Shown piece by piece: positions 38,655 to 50,103 of a stretch of 64,000 bases of DNA. The stretch comes from Bigelowiella natans CCMP2755 (lineage: Eukaryota > Cercozoa > Chlorarachniophyceae). The position numbers and the translations under genes were made by a program. The DNA lies in assembly GCA_000320545.1 (NCBI GenBank), contig ADNK01000501.1:124001-188000 (forward strand), given 5' to 3'. Each line of letters starts with the position of its first letter. Position 1 is the first letter of the stretch. Below the pieces are notes generated by a model, which saw only the letters and a program-made list of their open reading frames with translations, ran no database searches and had not been told where the DNA came from.

Positions 38655-40090
38655 TTGTACAACCTATTCCGATATTGGTCGGTGAAGTGGTAATAAAACA
38701 CCAAAGACTTGACGATTCGGACTACCCTTTCCAGGCTGTTTTTACATGACCACCACCACCACCACCACCACAGAAAGAAGAAGTTGATACTTGTTCAGCA
38801 TGCAAGAGCTATTACCTAACAGAGTCGCCATAGCTACTGCTGCTGCTACCACTACTTATGCAAAAAAAGTAGCTGATTGAAAGCGGTAACGTTTAAGTTC
38901 CTTATGCACAAAATATCGTGTGGCCATTGCAGGAACAAGGATAAATAAGGCCAGTATCATCAAGAGGAGGAGGAGGAGGAGGAGGAGGAGGAGGAGGAGT
39001 GAATGTATACAAAATATTATCATTGAATAATTAATGACCCCTCTCCTATCGGTACAGGGCAGTGCATATTCATAAATTCTTCCATTTCGAGACCCTAACA
39101 ACATCATACCAAGTTGTGTGTTGTCATGTGTTTTCGTTAGGAGGAAATCTCCTTTCAGCCTCTACTTCTCGTTACCACTGTTGGACTATCAATTTAAAAT
39201 CATCACTCTCTTCTACATTCTATGATTTTCATCCTGAAATACCGCGATTGCCGATGAGAAGCACCCAGCAAATATTATAAAAGCATCGTTTACTCCCCCT
39301 CCTCCTCCTTGAGAATGGTGGAAGTTGTCCTTGGTTTGAATAGTATCGACCCACTTTGTCACTTTAGTGTCACTCGGATCTGCACCCAACCGTTTAATCG
39401 CTCCTGCAATAGACTTTGAGAGGAACGAAAAAAAACCGCCCCCCCCCCCACCAGCCCTATGTCTCTTCCCTTGTTTCCCCTTGGCCTTTTTATGGTCTTG
39501 TTCCTCTTTCTCGTCTTCTTGCGAGATTTTCTGGTAGCCAGTCGCTGTTGACCTTCCTTTAATTCTCTTGCTGCCGTCACTATCGTTTCTATCGCCTCCC
39601 CGAGGTGTGTGATGCGAAGGAGGGGGGGACAGCGGGGTGATTGTAATCTCTAGGTACTGAAAGAATACTATCAGGAGCGGAGTGGTGTACGCTAAGGCAC
39701 CTAATCCATTAATTAATCATGATATTAACTGATGATGTTAAGTTGATAGCAGCGCTTGAAGAAGATACGGTGATTGATGATAGTTCCTTACTTTGAATGC
39801 CCCGGCGTCTACTGGGCCATTGTCGGCACAGCGTGGTCAGTAGATGTGCTATGGTTGGAATGAACGTAGGGTTTGCCTTATGGAACTTGGCTATGTAGCT
39901 ATACGTTCGAGCGCAGCCTTCAAGGATCTGCCCAATATTGAATATATCAGATACATTATGTAGAAGCACTGCAAGTGCTGGGGTTTCCTACGTCTGTGCC
40001 TTGAAAGTTGGCACGAATAGAACTTCATGTACATATATGAATGTGCACACACATGCATAAATTTGTATGTAAATAATTATGAGTACGAAC

Positions 40091-40124
<34 letters not shown>

Positions 40125-42261
40125 CTTTACCTCGAGCTCGGGCTTTTTGAACATATATAGCGTGGGATCATCACCACCAAAGTTTTCGAAGATAACCTGG
40201 GGAAGGAAGGGGGGGGGGAAGGTATACATTCATACGTTACTCCTCCCCTTCTGAAGCATACAGAGTACAGAATGCAAACCTTGAACGGCATGAATAAAAG
40301 TGTTGGATTCCGATCGGTTCCGGGAGTGAATGCAATCTCCAGCTGTTTTGACAGCCCTGCCCCAATTCCGAGGCTTCCCGAGGCTATCATTAAGGACTGT
40401 GATGTTGATTCTAAGAGAGCCCGTACGTGGCTCTCACCACAGTTCTCTGTGATGCTGGCAAGCATTCCAAAGACAGGCAAGGCTACTGGGACGGTAAGCA
40501 ACTTCTTGTGAAAGTGCTTTGTGAGGGAAAGCATATTTCCTAAGAAATGTGGAATGGAGAAGGTTGACAAAGACGAAGGGGGGAAGGGTCGGAGGACCAA
40601 AAAATGAGGCTATATATCAATCGTATGGTTCTTGAGTGATAGAACACCAAATAGGAATGCGATAGGAGGCGCAGTAATTCCATCTTTTTGCAGACGATCC
40701 AGTTCTCCATTTGTAGACATTTGGAGGATCGCAGAGACAATCTGTATCGTGAGCAAAATTGAATTTGTTGAACTTCACTTGAGATTTGTTGTTTTTGGTC
40801 TTGCCTTCTCGAAAGCGCCGTTCGTGCTTAGAGCAGATATTAAGCCTTTGCCCAACTTCAGGAAAATTAAAGGCGCTGATGAGAAAACAGGCATGTCAGG
40901 GAAACCTCTCCTCATTTGGCACATATCGAGCCTTCAACATGAGAGGGGCATAATTTGGAATGAAAAGAGATACCTGTCAAGACGTGAGATACAAGAGCAA
41001 ACATAGGCTCTAGAGCATCAATAGTCTCTGACAGCCACAGAGCTCGTAACGCAACCTGGGTCAATGCGATAGAAAGAATTCCGTTCTTGTCCTGAATAAT
41101 ACAGAGGGACAGCGAACTTTCAATACTTCTGCAAAATCAATTCGAGGAAACGTACTTTCTCGCGCTTGAGAGCTATTCCAATGCCAGCTGCAATACCCTA
41201 GTTCCAACCAAGGCGAATTAGTATCATGAACTGGAATCACTAGCATGTTAAAGAGGTAAAACCTTTTTCCCTCCAAAAACTGCTGCAACTTCGAATGCAT
41301 AAGATTTTATGCCTTCCTCCACCGTCTTTACACTATCAAACCCCATCATCTTGGGATTCAGGCATGTTGCTAAGAAGCGTGTCAGAATAGCTTTTTGTTT
41401 CAATTTCACTTTGACACGAGCGATAAGGTGGGCCACAAGGACACACAGCTTTGCACACATGCTTTGAAGGTAACGGTCGCCAATCATGGAACGATAAAAG
41501 TTTCCAGGGTGATCCTTTTTTGCTCTAGCAATTATAAATGTAGTTGTGGATACAAATCGCCGAATGTTGGCCTCGGTCTGCGAACGAACATTGTGTAGTG
41601 GAGATTAATTGAAAAATTACGAACGTTAAAGCAATCGAGCATATTATCAGAGTTAATTTACTTCCTTCGTTTCAGGATTGTCCATCTGGCGATACATCCG
41701 TTCAAGCAAAATCACGTGATTGATCATGCGCTGCAAAATCTGCGGACTCCCAGCATTTTGTCGTATCTTTGTCTGCATTATTTTATTGCCACTCATGAAA
41801 GAAGTACTTTGATTCAGAAAAATTAAATAATATTTTTTGCAGTCGCCAACCTCCTGCACGAGTTCTTTGAATATGCGTTGGTAAGATGAGAGTGCCAGCA
41901 GTTTGAAATTTATCCGCTGAAAAGTCCATTGTAACCACATGCTTTGAAAACGGTGAATATGTCATTTGTTGTCGATAATAACTTACCTCTTTATATCCCC
42001 TCCACAACGACTGAATTTTTATAGCAGAACAAACCTGATAATATCGATTTCTTCAGAGTCATCAATTGGGAACAGAAGAATTAGGGCAACCCGGACTACT
42101 TCTTCCTTGCGCTTTAACCTCTCTGCCCTTGCATTCGAAATGAGGTCTAATAACACATAAAGCTCCTTCAGAAGGGTCACGTCACGGGTCAGCTTCCGAA
42201 ATTGCGTTTTTCTGAGGTAATGATCGTATACCCTTCCTCCCTTTTCGTCCTCCACCTCCAC
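32867..42261 (-). CDS. HECT-type E3 ubiquitin ligase with helical-repeat N-terminus
   Basis: Accepts ubiquitin on a catalytic Cys and passes it to substrates. The N-terminal half (about 38100-42261) is all-helical, HEAT/ARM-like: the first exon from 42261 (LLKELYVLLDLISNARAERL), then VILLERMYRQMDNPETKE, CAKLCVLVAHLIARVKV, ALRALWLSETIDALEPMF and GQILEGCARTYSYIAKFH. The HECT domain (about 32867-37750) is followed exon by exon in family order: FKLPFLLTFEQRATAFRNAL (about 37680-37770), NIRRAYL, EAGLDMGGPFKEFLESL, VFREDYGLF, SWHEQFEFVGKVLGK, ALMEGHLIDVRFASFFL, SLDGQLYRNLL, ELKILLSGSEDEDIDVDDL, PSVLSWFWSSVKNFSP, HPPLMGFKYLSPPFTIRF, the catalytic exon 33118-33183 (LPTSATCFNMLKLP) and ALTEKLVMAIEARAGF at the end. 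The catalytic Cys is intact. A few small exons near 35000-35400 and 37800 are unresolved. The architecture is UBE3B/UBE3C-like, which is inference. Confidence 0.88.
34297..34395. repeat. Compound (TA)n(CA)n microsatellite
   Basis: TA, CA and TA runs in succession, inside a HECT-gene intron. Other runs in this gene: CA at 33363-33398 and 35404-35447, GAT at 34586-34612, TA at 37543-37583, ATA at 37617-37653, GGA at 37807-37843, TG at 38626-38654 and 40091-40122. Confidence 0.95.
35472..35493. repeat. Poly-C tract of 22 bases
   Basis: An uninterrupted run of 22 C on the plus strand, so G on the sense strand of the HECT gene, in an intron. Confidence 0.97.
37101..37123. repeat. Poly-G tract of 23 bases
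   Basis: An uninterrupted run of 23 G on the plus strand, so C on the sense strand of the HECT gene, in an intron just upstream of a 3' splice site. Confidence 0.97.
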
Positions 42262-42740
42262 CGAAGTCTATTTTTTTCCGATTAAACATATGCTGTAGGC
42301 CTCAGCAAGAAAGTCAACGGAAGGGACTCGCTTCGAGCCGAGTGCTCTCGTCGGTCGAACTCATTATCCTGGTTTCGAATGTTCAGATCGAACATTACTA
42401 AGAAGTTACCAAAATGTCGAGGAATGGCCTACGAAACATCCTTCAAATACAGCTCATTTGTTATTATTGATATTTGGAAGATTAGCCATGATTTTCGAAA
42501 GGAGTCAATAATATTTTCATGACGCCTTCCTGCAGAAATAGATTTTGGGAAAGCGCAACAGGTTCCCTCCAATTTCCTTTGGCTCAGACGTGTATGCTGC
42601 ACGCATCGCGCGTTAATTGATATAAATACAATTTATTTACATGTTACGACAAGTCGATTTCCTTCCCATCGTGTAAAATCACATCTACAACAGCACTGGC
42701 ACTGAACTGCTACTTTGAAATTAGTCCGAACAGTGCCGGC
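42262..42740. promoter_or_regulatory. Divergent spacer between HECT and Claspin-like genes
   Basis: About 480 bases with no CTAG words by eye. A minus-strand ATG near 42398 followed by FDLNIRNQDNEFDRREHSA could be an upstream HECT coding exon, but I found no convincing splice that links it. A CGCATCGCGCG element lies near 42605. Confidence 0.45.
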
Positions 42741-45700
42741 ATGGATCCATTAAGGATGGAGGTGAATGCCTTTTCAACACTCTATGTTCGAAGGCTGACA
42801 AAATAAATAATCGAGATTTCGTTTCATAGAATTTTGATCTAATTACCTTCTTGGATTCGAATTGGAATCAGACATACATCAGCAGAAAAAGAGGCATGCC
42901 TCAATAATCATTCTTCTTTCTTCAGGACCATTTGGAAAGCAAGTGCACCAAAGTTATGGAGATTGATGAAGAGGTTAATACCATAATAGATTGTGTTGAA
43001 ATGCGTTTTAAGTTTCTACATACAGGAAAACATCGATCCTCTCGAGATGATTGAGGCTATGAACAAGGATAGAGAAACCGACGGCTATTTTGCTGAAGAG
43101 GGTAATTTCGACCAGAATCAGAATTGTCTTTCGGACCCGTACGGTCCTTCCTTGGTGCCAAATACCACGGGAAAATCAGATTCATCAGTCGATAGAGCAG
43201 CATCCACTGCGGTTCTGGGTATCAACGACAGGCCAAACTCGCCAACCGAAACCGAAGGAAGACAGGTTTTATAATCTTAATGAATGAGTCTTTGGTTGAG
43301 TACTTACAACATTATTTGCAATTCTAAGGAAACCTCGATGCAAAGTTCATCGGATCATTCGGACCATAACCACGAAAATAGGGACGAAATTGAACCGACA
43401 ACAAATCATAAGTCAAAAGATAGTGATACCGCAGGCAAAGACCCCAACAAATCCGATTCCAAAATTGGTGATGCCGAAGATGGTTCTCCAACTCAGGATA
43501 ATACTCAAGACGATTTTTTCAAGAACATTGACGACTCAACCTTGACTAAGAAACGTCAGCTGATGGATGAAAGGAAACGGAAATTGTTGCTCCTTTGTAA
43601 GCAAGAAGAGGAGAAAGCCAAAATGGAAGAAGAGGATCTATCGAATACTGAAGACAATGACCCCAATCATCCCGATTCCAATAGTAGCGATGTCGACAAG
43701 GACGTCGATGATTCTCCAACTGAGGATCATACTGAAGATAATGTTATCAAGAACACTAAAGACTCAGCATCGACTAAGAAAAGACAGCTAATGGATGAAA
43801 GGAAACGGAAATTGTTGCTTCTTTGCAAGCAAGAAGAGGAGAAAGAAACAATGGAAGAGGAGGAAAAAAAACGATTAACTGAGGAGTCTGGTGCAGTGAA
43901 GATTGGATCTTCGCGTTTCAACAAGAAGAAAAGAAAAGTTATTGTTGATGAGGATGATGAAGACAGCGATGATAGCGAAGAGGAGCCCAAGGCGAAAAGT
44001 CCAGAAAAATCTTCAGATGAAAATACTTTAAAATCAATCGTCATGGATGATGATGAAGAATCTGAATATGAAGAGAGTGGTGAAGAAGGTATGGACAAAG
44101 CGACAAAAGTGAAAGTTTCGAAATCCCAATTAGATCAAATCCAAGAAGAATCTCAAGCTCTGAAGGAGGAACTTGACCAAATAAATGGGGAGATTGCTAA
44201 CATGAAAACAGAGACCGAGAAGCAAGACAAAAAGTCGGAAAAGGAAGACACACGTGCTACATTTCGTAAGAAGAAATGGAACAAAAACGAAGATCTTAGT
44301 AAGACTCAGGCAGTTCTTCGCAAGCGATCAACAAAAAAACAGGTGAAGGTCACACGTAATTACAAAAAGATCAATCAGACTCTTGATGGAATTTTCAAAA
44401 GAATCAATGATCGTGCGCAAAATATCGCGCCATCGCGGGTCATGGTGAATTATGCTCGTCGATATGGTCGACTTCCCGAGATACCAGCGATCGAGTTTAG
44501 ATCGCCAACTGAAAAAGCAAGTAAGGAATCCCTATATAAGCAAATGACTGTACTGGAAGAAGATTTGGCGGACAAGCCCACTCTTGAAGGGTATATTGGC
44601 TGGGAAGAGCTTCAACAAAAGCGAAAATTTGAGAGTGAACAAACGAATAAAACGAATGCTGCAGCGGAACTTGCAGGATCAAAAGTAGAAAATGGACTCA
44701 GTACCGTGGATGCAGTCAAATCCGAACCTATTGAGAAAGAAAAAATTAAGCTAACTTTTGATAATGTTAAGACTTGTGATGGTTCTTCTTCTGACGAAGA
44801 AAGTAGTGAGGAGGAATTCTATATTTGTCCTCCCCCTAAATTGGGTGAAAAGAATCACAACAAGAAAACTAGAACACTTGCAGTGGCAGGTTTATCCCCT
44901 ATGGTCAAACGTAAAAATCGACAAGCTCTCCGCCAAAAACTTATTGAGAATACGAAACAACGCAAAGGGCCATCATATGAGTCCTATGAACCGTCTTGTG
45001 AATTTGCCCCGCCTGTAAAAATAGATGTGTCACTGGGAACGAATGAAGAAGCTGATGAAATGGAGGAGGAAGAAGAAGAAGATACTGGTATGATCAGTGA
45101 TGAAGAAGAACTTCTGCAGAAAATGCGAACAGACCAGGACGAGTTCGATGAGGACTGTGAGGAAGAGGAGGAAGGTGAAAACAATGATTCAGAGGAGGAC
45201 GAAGATATCGAACGAGGTGAAGAGAAAGAAGACGAGCAAGAAGAGGAGCAAAGTGAAGCCGTGACAAACAAAAGCGAACTTCCTGAGCCTACTCATATTG
45301 AAGCAACCAAAAAAACCATGCATCCAATTTTTGCTAAACCTAAAAATATTGTTCGCTCCAAAAGCAAAGCAGATTCGATGGAATTGCAACTTCGTCTTGA
45401 ACATACCCAATGCATTGATACAGACGTTCAGAATTCCAATAAGACAAAGGAGGATTTGAGTACGGAAAAATCCGAGTCGCAGCCCCTAAGTCGTACCCAA
45501 TCTTATGGAGCGGACATTGACATTGGGAACGACAAGGAAGATTCCAAAATACCAAACACGGTAATTACAGAATCACTTCATCTGGATCACACCCAATATG
45601 TAGATACGAAAGTTCAAACCGAAACTCAAAATTCCGAGATCGGAGCGCGGAAAGTTGGCCTTCCGGTGGACGTGACTAAAGCACCTTCTCCCTCAATTCC

Positions 45701-47212
45701 AGAGACACTACCCATTCCCGATACCCTACCTATTAACGAAAAGACGCAATCCTCAGTGGAATCAAGTTATGAAGAAACACAGACTTTAGAAATACCTTCA
45801 CAGGCAGACTCTGAGACCGAAGACTCTTTAAAGAGGCCTCTTCTATCTCAAGACATGAAAGCTGCTAGGAGAGAGTCGCTTGGCAGCGAGACCACGCAAG
45901 GGGGATCTAATGAACATGTTCTTAACCAGTCTCAAGGTGAGAGTGTTTCCAATTCCCAAGAAGATCAGCAGACTGATTTCAGAGCCAAAATCTCTAGCAT
46001 AGTAGAGGATGAAGCCGAGGAGTCAGATGATTGCAAAGGAATATTACCGGAAGATGAAGAGATAGATGATGAAAACGAGGAAGGAGATTTAGCTGATCTT
46101 GTGGCACCAGAGGACGAAATTCAAGCAGAAATGGAAGAAGCTGAAAGAATTCTTGAAGCAGATAGGATATTAGAAGAAGAACATATCGAAGAAGAAGCTG
46201 AGCTGAAGGCCCTTGAAGAACGATTTGTTAGAGGCGGCCAAAAAAACCACAAAAAAGCAAAACTCAAAGCACAGGAAGAAAATTTTGAGGAGGACGAGGG
46301 TGTTAAGTTGAAGTTTGAACAGATTGAGGAAGAGGAAGGGCGAAAACTGAATACGTGGGAGAAAAAACTCATTCAAGCTGAAGAGTTGTGCATTCAATCT
46401 GAGGACCGGGGCCTTATTTCTGACTCTGAAGACGAAGATGAAGATGAGATCAAAAGCCGGCTTGAGCGAAAAGTATCAATAATAGATTTTGAGGAAAGTC
46501 AGGGATCTCAGCGTTTGTTGACCAGAATAGAATCCGAAAGGTCATCGCAGGCAATTTTCTCTATGACTAGGAAGACAAATCTAGCAAGGTCTCGCTCTAC
46601 TGGTAGCAGCGCGTCTAACTTCGAGGCTTTCAACAAAAGCATCGCCATGGATAGACCGACTCTGAAACGCAAGCACTCTTTCATTGGCAAGCCGCTCACG
46701 GAACGTCAGACTAGCATATTAAGCAGACGCGCATCTTCCACGTCACTGTGCGCCTTTTCAGGGGGATCGAAGAAATCTAAATTGAGAAAGGTAAATGGAA
46801 TTTCACCTATGCTTTTATATGAACGCGTATGAGACTGATGTAATATTAATTTCAGATTCATAGAAGCTCGTCCAGGTCGTTCGTATTTGCTCGAGATTTT
46901 GATACAGCCTCTTTACCAGGTTCAGTCTTGTACTCTGCATCCCTTTTTTAAACTTGACACTTCCTCCGATATACGAAGGTGGCAAACCACCTCTATCTAG
47001 GTCCCTATCCAGACCTCCACTACAGCGCTCGGTTTCCTTGGCCACCGTACGCTCAACTGGGTCTTCAAATAGTTCAAGGTCAATTCATTAAAAGATCTTT
47101 TATTACAATTCTAATTATGTTTATTCTTTGCATTTACAGCAAATCATCTGATGGAGGTTCTCTATTTGCGGCATTAGCAAAGACGAGATATAAACGACCG
47201 ACGAGAAAGTGA
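42741..47212 (+). CDS. Claspin/Mrc1-like replication-checkpoint protein (acidic, low complexity)
   Basis: Candidate fork-protection/checkpoint mediator. A tiny first exon (42741-42761) is followed by about 42926-42973, about 43027-43266 and one very long exon from about 43330 to 46790, then about 46857-46926 and about 47138-47212. The protein is Glu/Asp/Lys/Ser-rich and probably disordered, with acidic blocks around 43960-44090, 45060-45250 and 46010-46250. Evidence for Claspin/Mrc1: the overall composition, an acidic-to-basic transition in the Mrc1-domain position (about 46090-46360), and the C-terminal run RKHSFIGK, RSFVFARD and GGSLFAALAK, which recalls the Ser-Phe-Val-Phe-Gly-Arg and FAAL-type tails I associate with this family. 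Two tandem copies of a segment ending in RKRKLLLLCKQEEE lie near 43560-43620 and 43795-43845. Identity rests on weak motifs; a generic nuclear acidic protein is the alternative. The coding frame itself is certain. Confidence 0.6.
43435..43849 (+). repeat. Internal tandem duplication of about 228 bases in the Claspin-like exon
   Basis: Two adjacent copies, each reading from DPN..DS through a stretch of Asp/Ser/Thr to KKRQLMDERKRKLLLL and CKQEEEK. The basic part is nearly identical at DNA level (about 43547-43617 and 43775-43845); the acidic part has diverged. The duplication keeps frame. Confidence 0.85.
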
Positions 47213-48102
47213 CATCCTTCGTCTAATGATTTAACTATTTTTATTTAACTGGAGAACCGACAAAATTTGTGAATCTATGTTTTTCCTAGTATGATACGGA
47301 AAAAATACGGATTGCATGACTAGTGAGCACGCAGCACACATATCATGTTTATAGGTTTCTGGGTTTGCGCGCTGTCAGCTGTCTAGCTGTGCATCCAGAC
47401 ATGCACAAGTTCTAGAGTTGTGATGACCCATGCGCTGATGTGCATGCCAGCATTGCTAGATTGTCCTGAAGCATTTGCATGCTAGCATGTGCTAGTGTGC
47501 ATGTCTAGATGATGTGCACAACAAGACGTCATCTAGATCTAGAGATGGACGTGCAGTTGTTGCACGCAGATTCGAATTGTTGCGTGCCAGCGTGCATGAG
47601 CGCACGCACGTGACAACAATGCACTTGTGCAGCATCGCACACGCAGCCGCACGTGTGCGCACAGTGCCAACGATGTGCGATGTGCGTCCAGCGTGCATCA
47701 CAAGAATCGATTCAGAACACGACTTGCTAGCTTTTTGTGCCAGCTAGCCAGCGTGTCGAGCCAACTAGCGAGCTAGCGAGGCGGTGTCTGTCGCTTGTCT
47801 AGCTAGCTAGTTGTGGCACGAGCATGTGCCAGCATGTCCAGACGTGCTGGTGTGCCTGCGTGCTCATGCTTGATGCACATCGGGTGTCATGCGGTCATTG
47901 GGGCCGCTGTTGCACGACCGCCAGGTCGAGTCAGTTGCCACTCGCTTGACGACCTGCTGGCCTGACCAGCTGAGTGAACGAGTGAACGAAGACAGTTCCA
48001 CACGCTAGCACGGAGCGGTCAAAAGGATCGTGGATCGTGGGTCTCACATGCCTGGCCACACCAAGACACGATCAGACGAGTTGAATTGTGCAACGACGAA
48101 TT

Positions 48103-48138
<36 letters not shown>

Positions 48139-50103
48139 CACCCACTCAACGCCCAAGCTGGCAATGAGCCAGCAACAAGCAGCACGAAACAGACGAACAG
48201 ACAAACGTGACAATTGACTGCACTTCCAAAAAGTTGCAAGACACTCACAATGCACGAAACGCAGTGTCTCGAACTGACTTTGCTAGCTTTGGTGAGGCAT
48301 GAACAACACTCAATTGTTGTTTTGTCATCAAGTGACGTTGCGTGCACAGCTGGGCAGCAGTTCAATGGCACTCCAGCACTCATCATCATCTCTTCTCACG
48401 AAATCCGGCACACTAGACACAAAATGCTCCTACCCCCATGATGAACAATCCACCATCGTTTCAAAATGAAGTGGGATTTGCAGTAAAGAACATTTTCCAC
48501 ATGCCCAACATGCAAGAAATATTTTTCACAAATTTCATTCATTGCCATGTGTGTTTTCAATTGATTCCATGCAAACGAAATCTGCAAAACATTCCGATAC
48601 TTTTGGCATCATTTTCTTTCGAGTTGGAAGAAAGTCACGGCCAACAACATGACAGCATCGACGATTCATCTCCAGAGCAACATCCGATCACCCTCATTGC
48701 CATTGCATCACAATGGGCACCATGAGCAATTTGGATTACGGATGCCTCGGCCGCTTCATAGATTGTTGTAAGTGGATCTCCGACATCCCCGAACATCTTT
48801 GCATGTGGTGCAAAGAGAGCTGCTGTGGGGACAAGGGGGGAATTCCAGTGTTGCGGGCGGACATCTCGTGATGCAATCGAGATCATGGCACGAATAATGA
48901 GCAATGAACAATGATGATGAACTGCACGAGATGACCGGTGCAAAGCGAACCATTAAATTGACCACCATCAAAGGCCCGGCCGCACAAGAGTGTTGTTTGT
49001 AGAAAATAGATGGACAACGCTTTATCGAATGAATGGAATGTCCTTCTTGCAACAAGATGAAAGTTGCTCATGCCTGGGTACAGTTCAGTATGATTGCCCC
49101 GGTAAAGCGATTAGAGTGCGATAGCCGCTCTTCCGAGGTGTTCATTGGTTGCTGCAGGTTCTTTTGAGCAATTCGTCTGTGTGGAAGGAGAACGTGATTT
49201 GGGTGACGACGCAGAGTGAACTCGAAAAAACGATAACTTCCATTGCAGTAAATGATTGACACAGGAATTTGATGCAAGACGGATGCAATGAATCAATTAA
49301 ATTTGTTCAATGGTCATCCTCATGTAGCTGTGCAATGCAGCGGCTACAGCGCCAACATTGAATCTGTTGGTCTCCGCTACGATGTGTTTCATGCAGTCAA
49401 ATGCATGCTGCTTCGGTCTTGAATGGCACGCATTTCGCGCAGCAGTGCGTGCTCCTTCTCATCGCAAGTCAATCTTTTCGTTTCGTCATCGCGCATCACT
49501 GCGGTAGTGAGCTGATTCTCATCAAGCATTCAATGTGACTGCTGCAATGCAGATCTTCTAGCCTTGATGGGTGAGATTCGATTGAGGAGGAGACACTGTA
49601 ACTTTTCTCATTCGAATGCTTCTTTTTTGCTGAGAAACAACGGTCATCGCTAGAACGATGGACCGCTGCTGAGAAACACCAATGAAAAAATGGACCGCTC
49701 TAGCGCTGTTTTGAAACAGCAGTCAACGCGGTTTTGTCATTGCAAAATTTCAAATCGATTGTCATCGTCAAACATCTGTGATTGCGCGCGCGACCAATCT
49801 TCGTCAACTTTCCTTTCCCTTCCACAGCTAGACAGCGTGCGCCAGCAGTGGGCGTTGCGTTCGTTGCAAGCCGTGAAGCACATCAGCTGTTCCATGTTGT
49901 CGAAACATGCATGTCTGCAGGGCAAGCTTCAAAATCATGCGCGCGTTCGCTCCCACAGCAAAACCCCGTCGACGCACAGCACAACCCTTACATCTGAAAG
50001 TGCATTTGTTCGCCCGCGCACCAGGCAAGCTACTATGAGCTGGTGAGTTGGTTCGAATACAAACTAAGTTTATTGAACATATCCATTCGGCTCATGACTA
50101 AGA
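47213..50103. other. Long convergent spacer without a recognised gene
   Basis: The largest gene-free stretch, 2.9 kb, between the Claspin-like and FHA-AP-endonuclease stop codons. The first part (about 47300-48020) is dense in CTAG, GCTAGC, TGTGCATG and GTGCAACG-type words. A CA run of about 36 bases lies at 48101-48136. The second part (about 48200-50040) has few CTAG words, many TGCAAT/CATTGC and GATG words, and several overlapping ORFs of 60 to 118 codons on both strands, none with a recognisable domain, signal peptide or splice context. It could hold a non-coding RNA, a decayed gene or mobile element, or nothing. Confidence 0.5.

Noticed and set aside
40632-41006. A 124-codon plus-strand ORF as a nested gene in the HECT locus
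   Set aside because: The minus strand of the same interval gives HEAT-like helical exons with good splice sites; the plus ORF has no domain or splice context.
43727-46397. Ser/Phe-rich minus-strand ORFs across the Claspin-like gene
   Set aside because: They are antisense shadows of acidic plus-strand coding sequence.
48438-48943. Overlapping ORFs of about 95 to 102 codons in the long spacer
   Set aside because: No domain, no conserved motif, no splice context, and frames on both strands are equally open.
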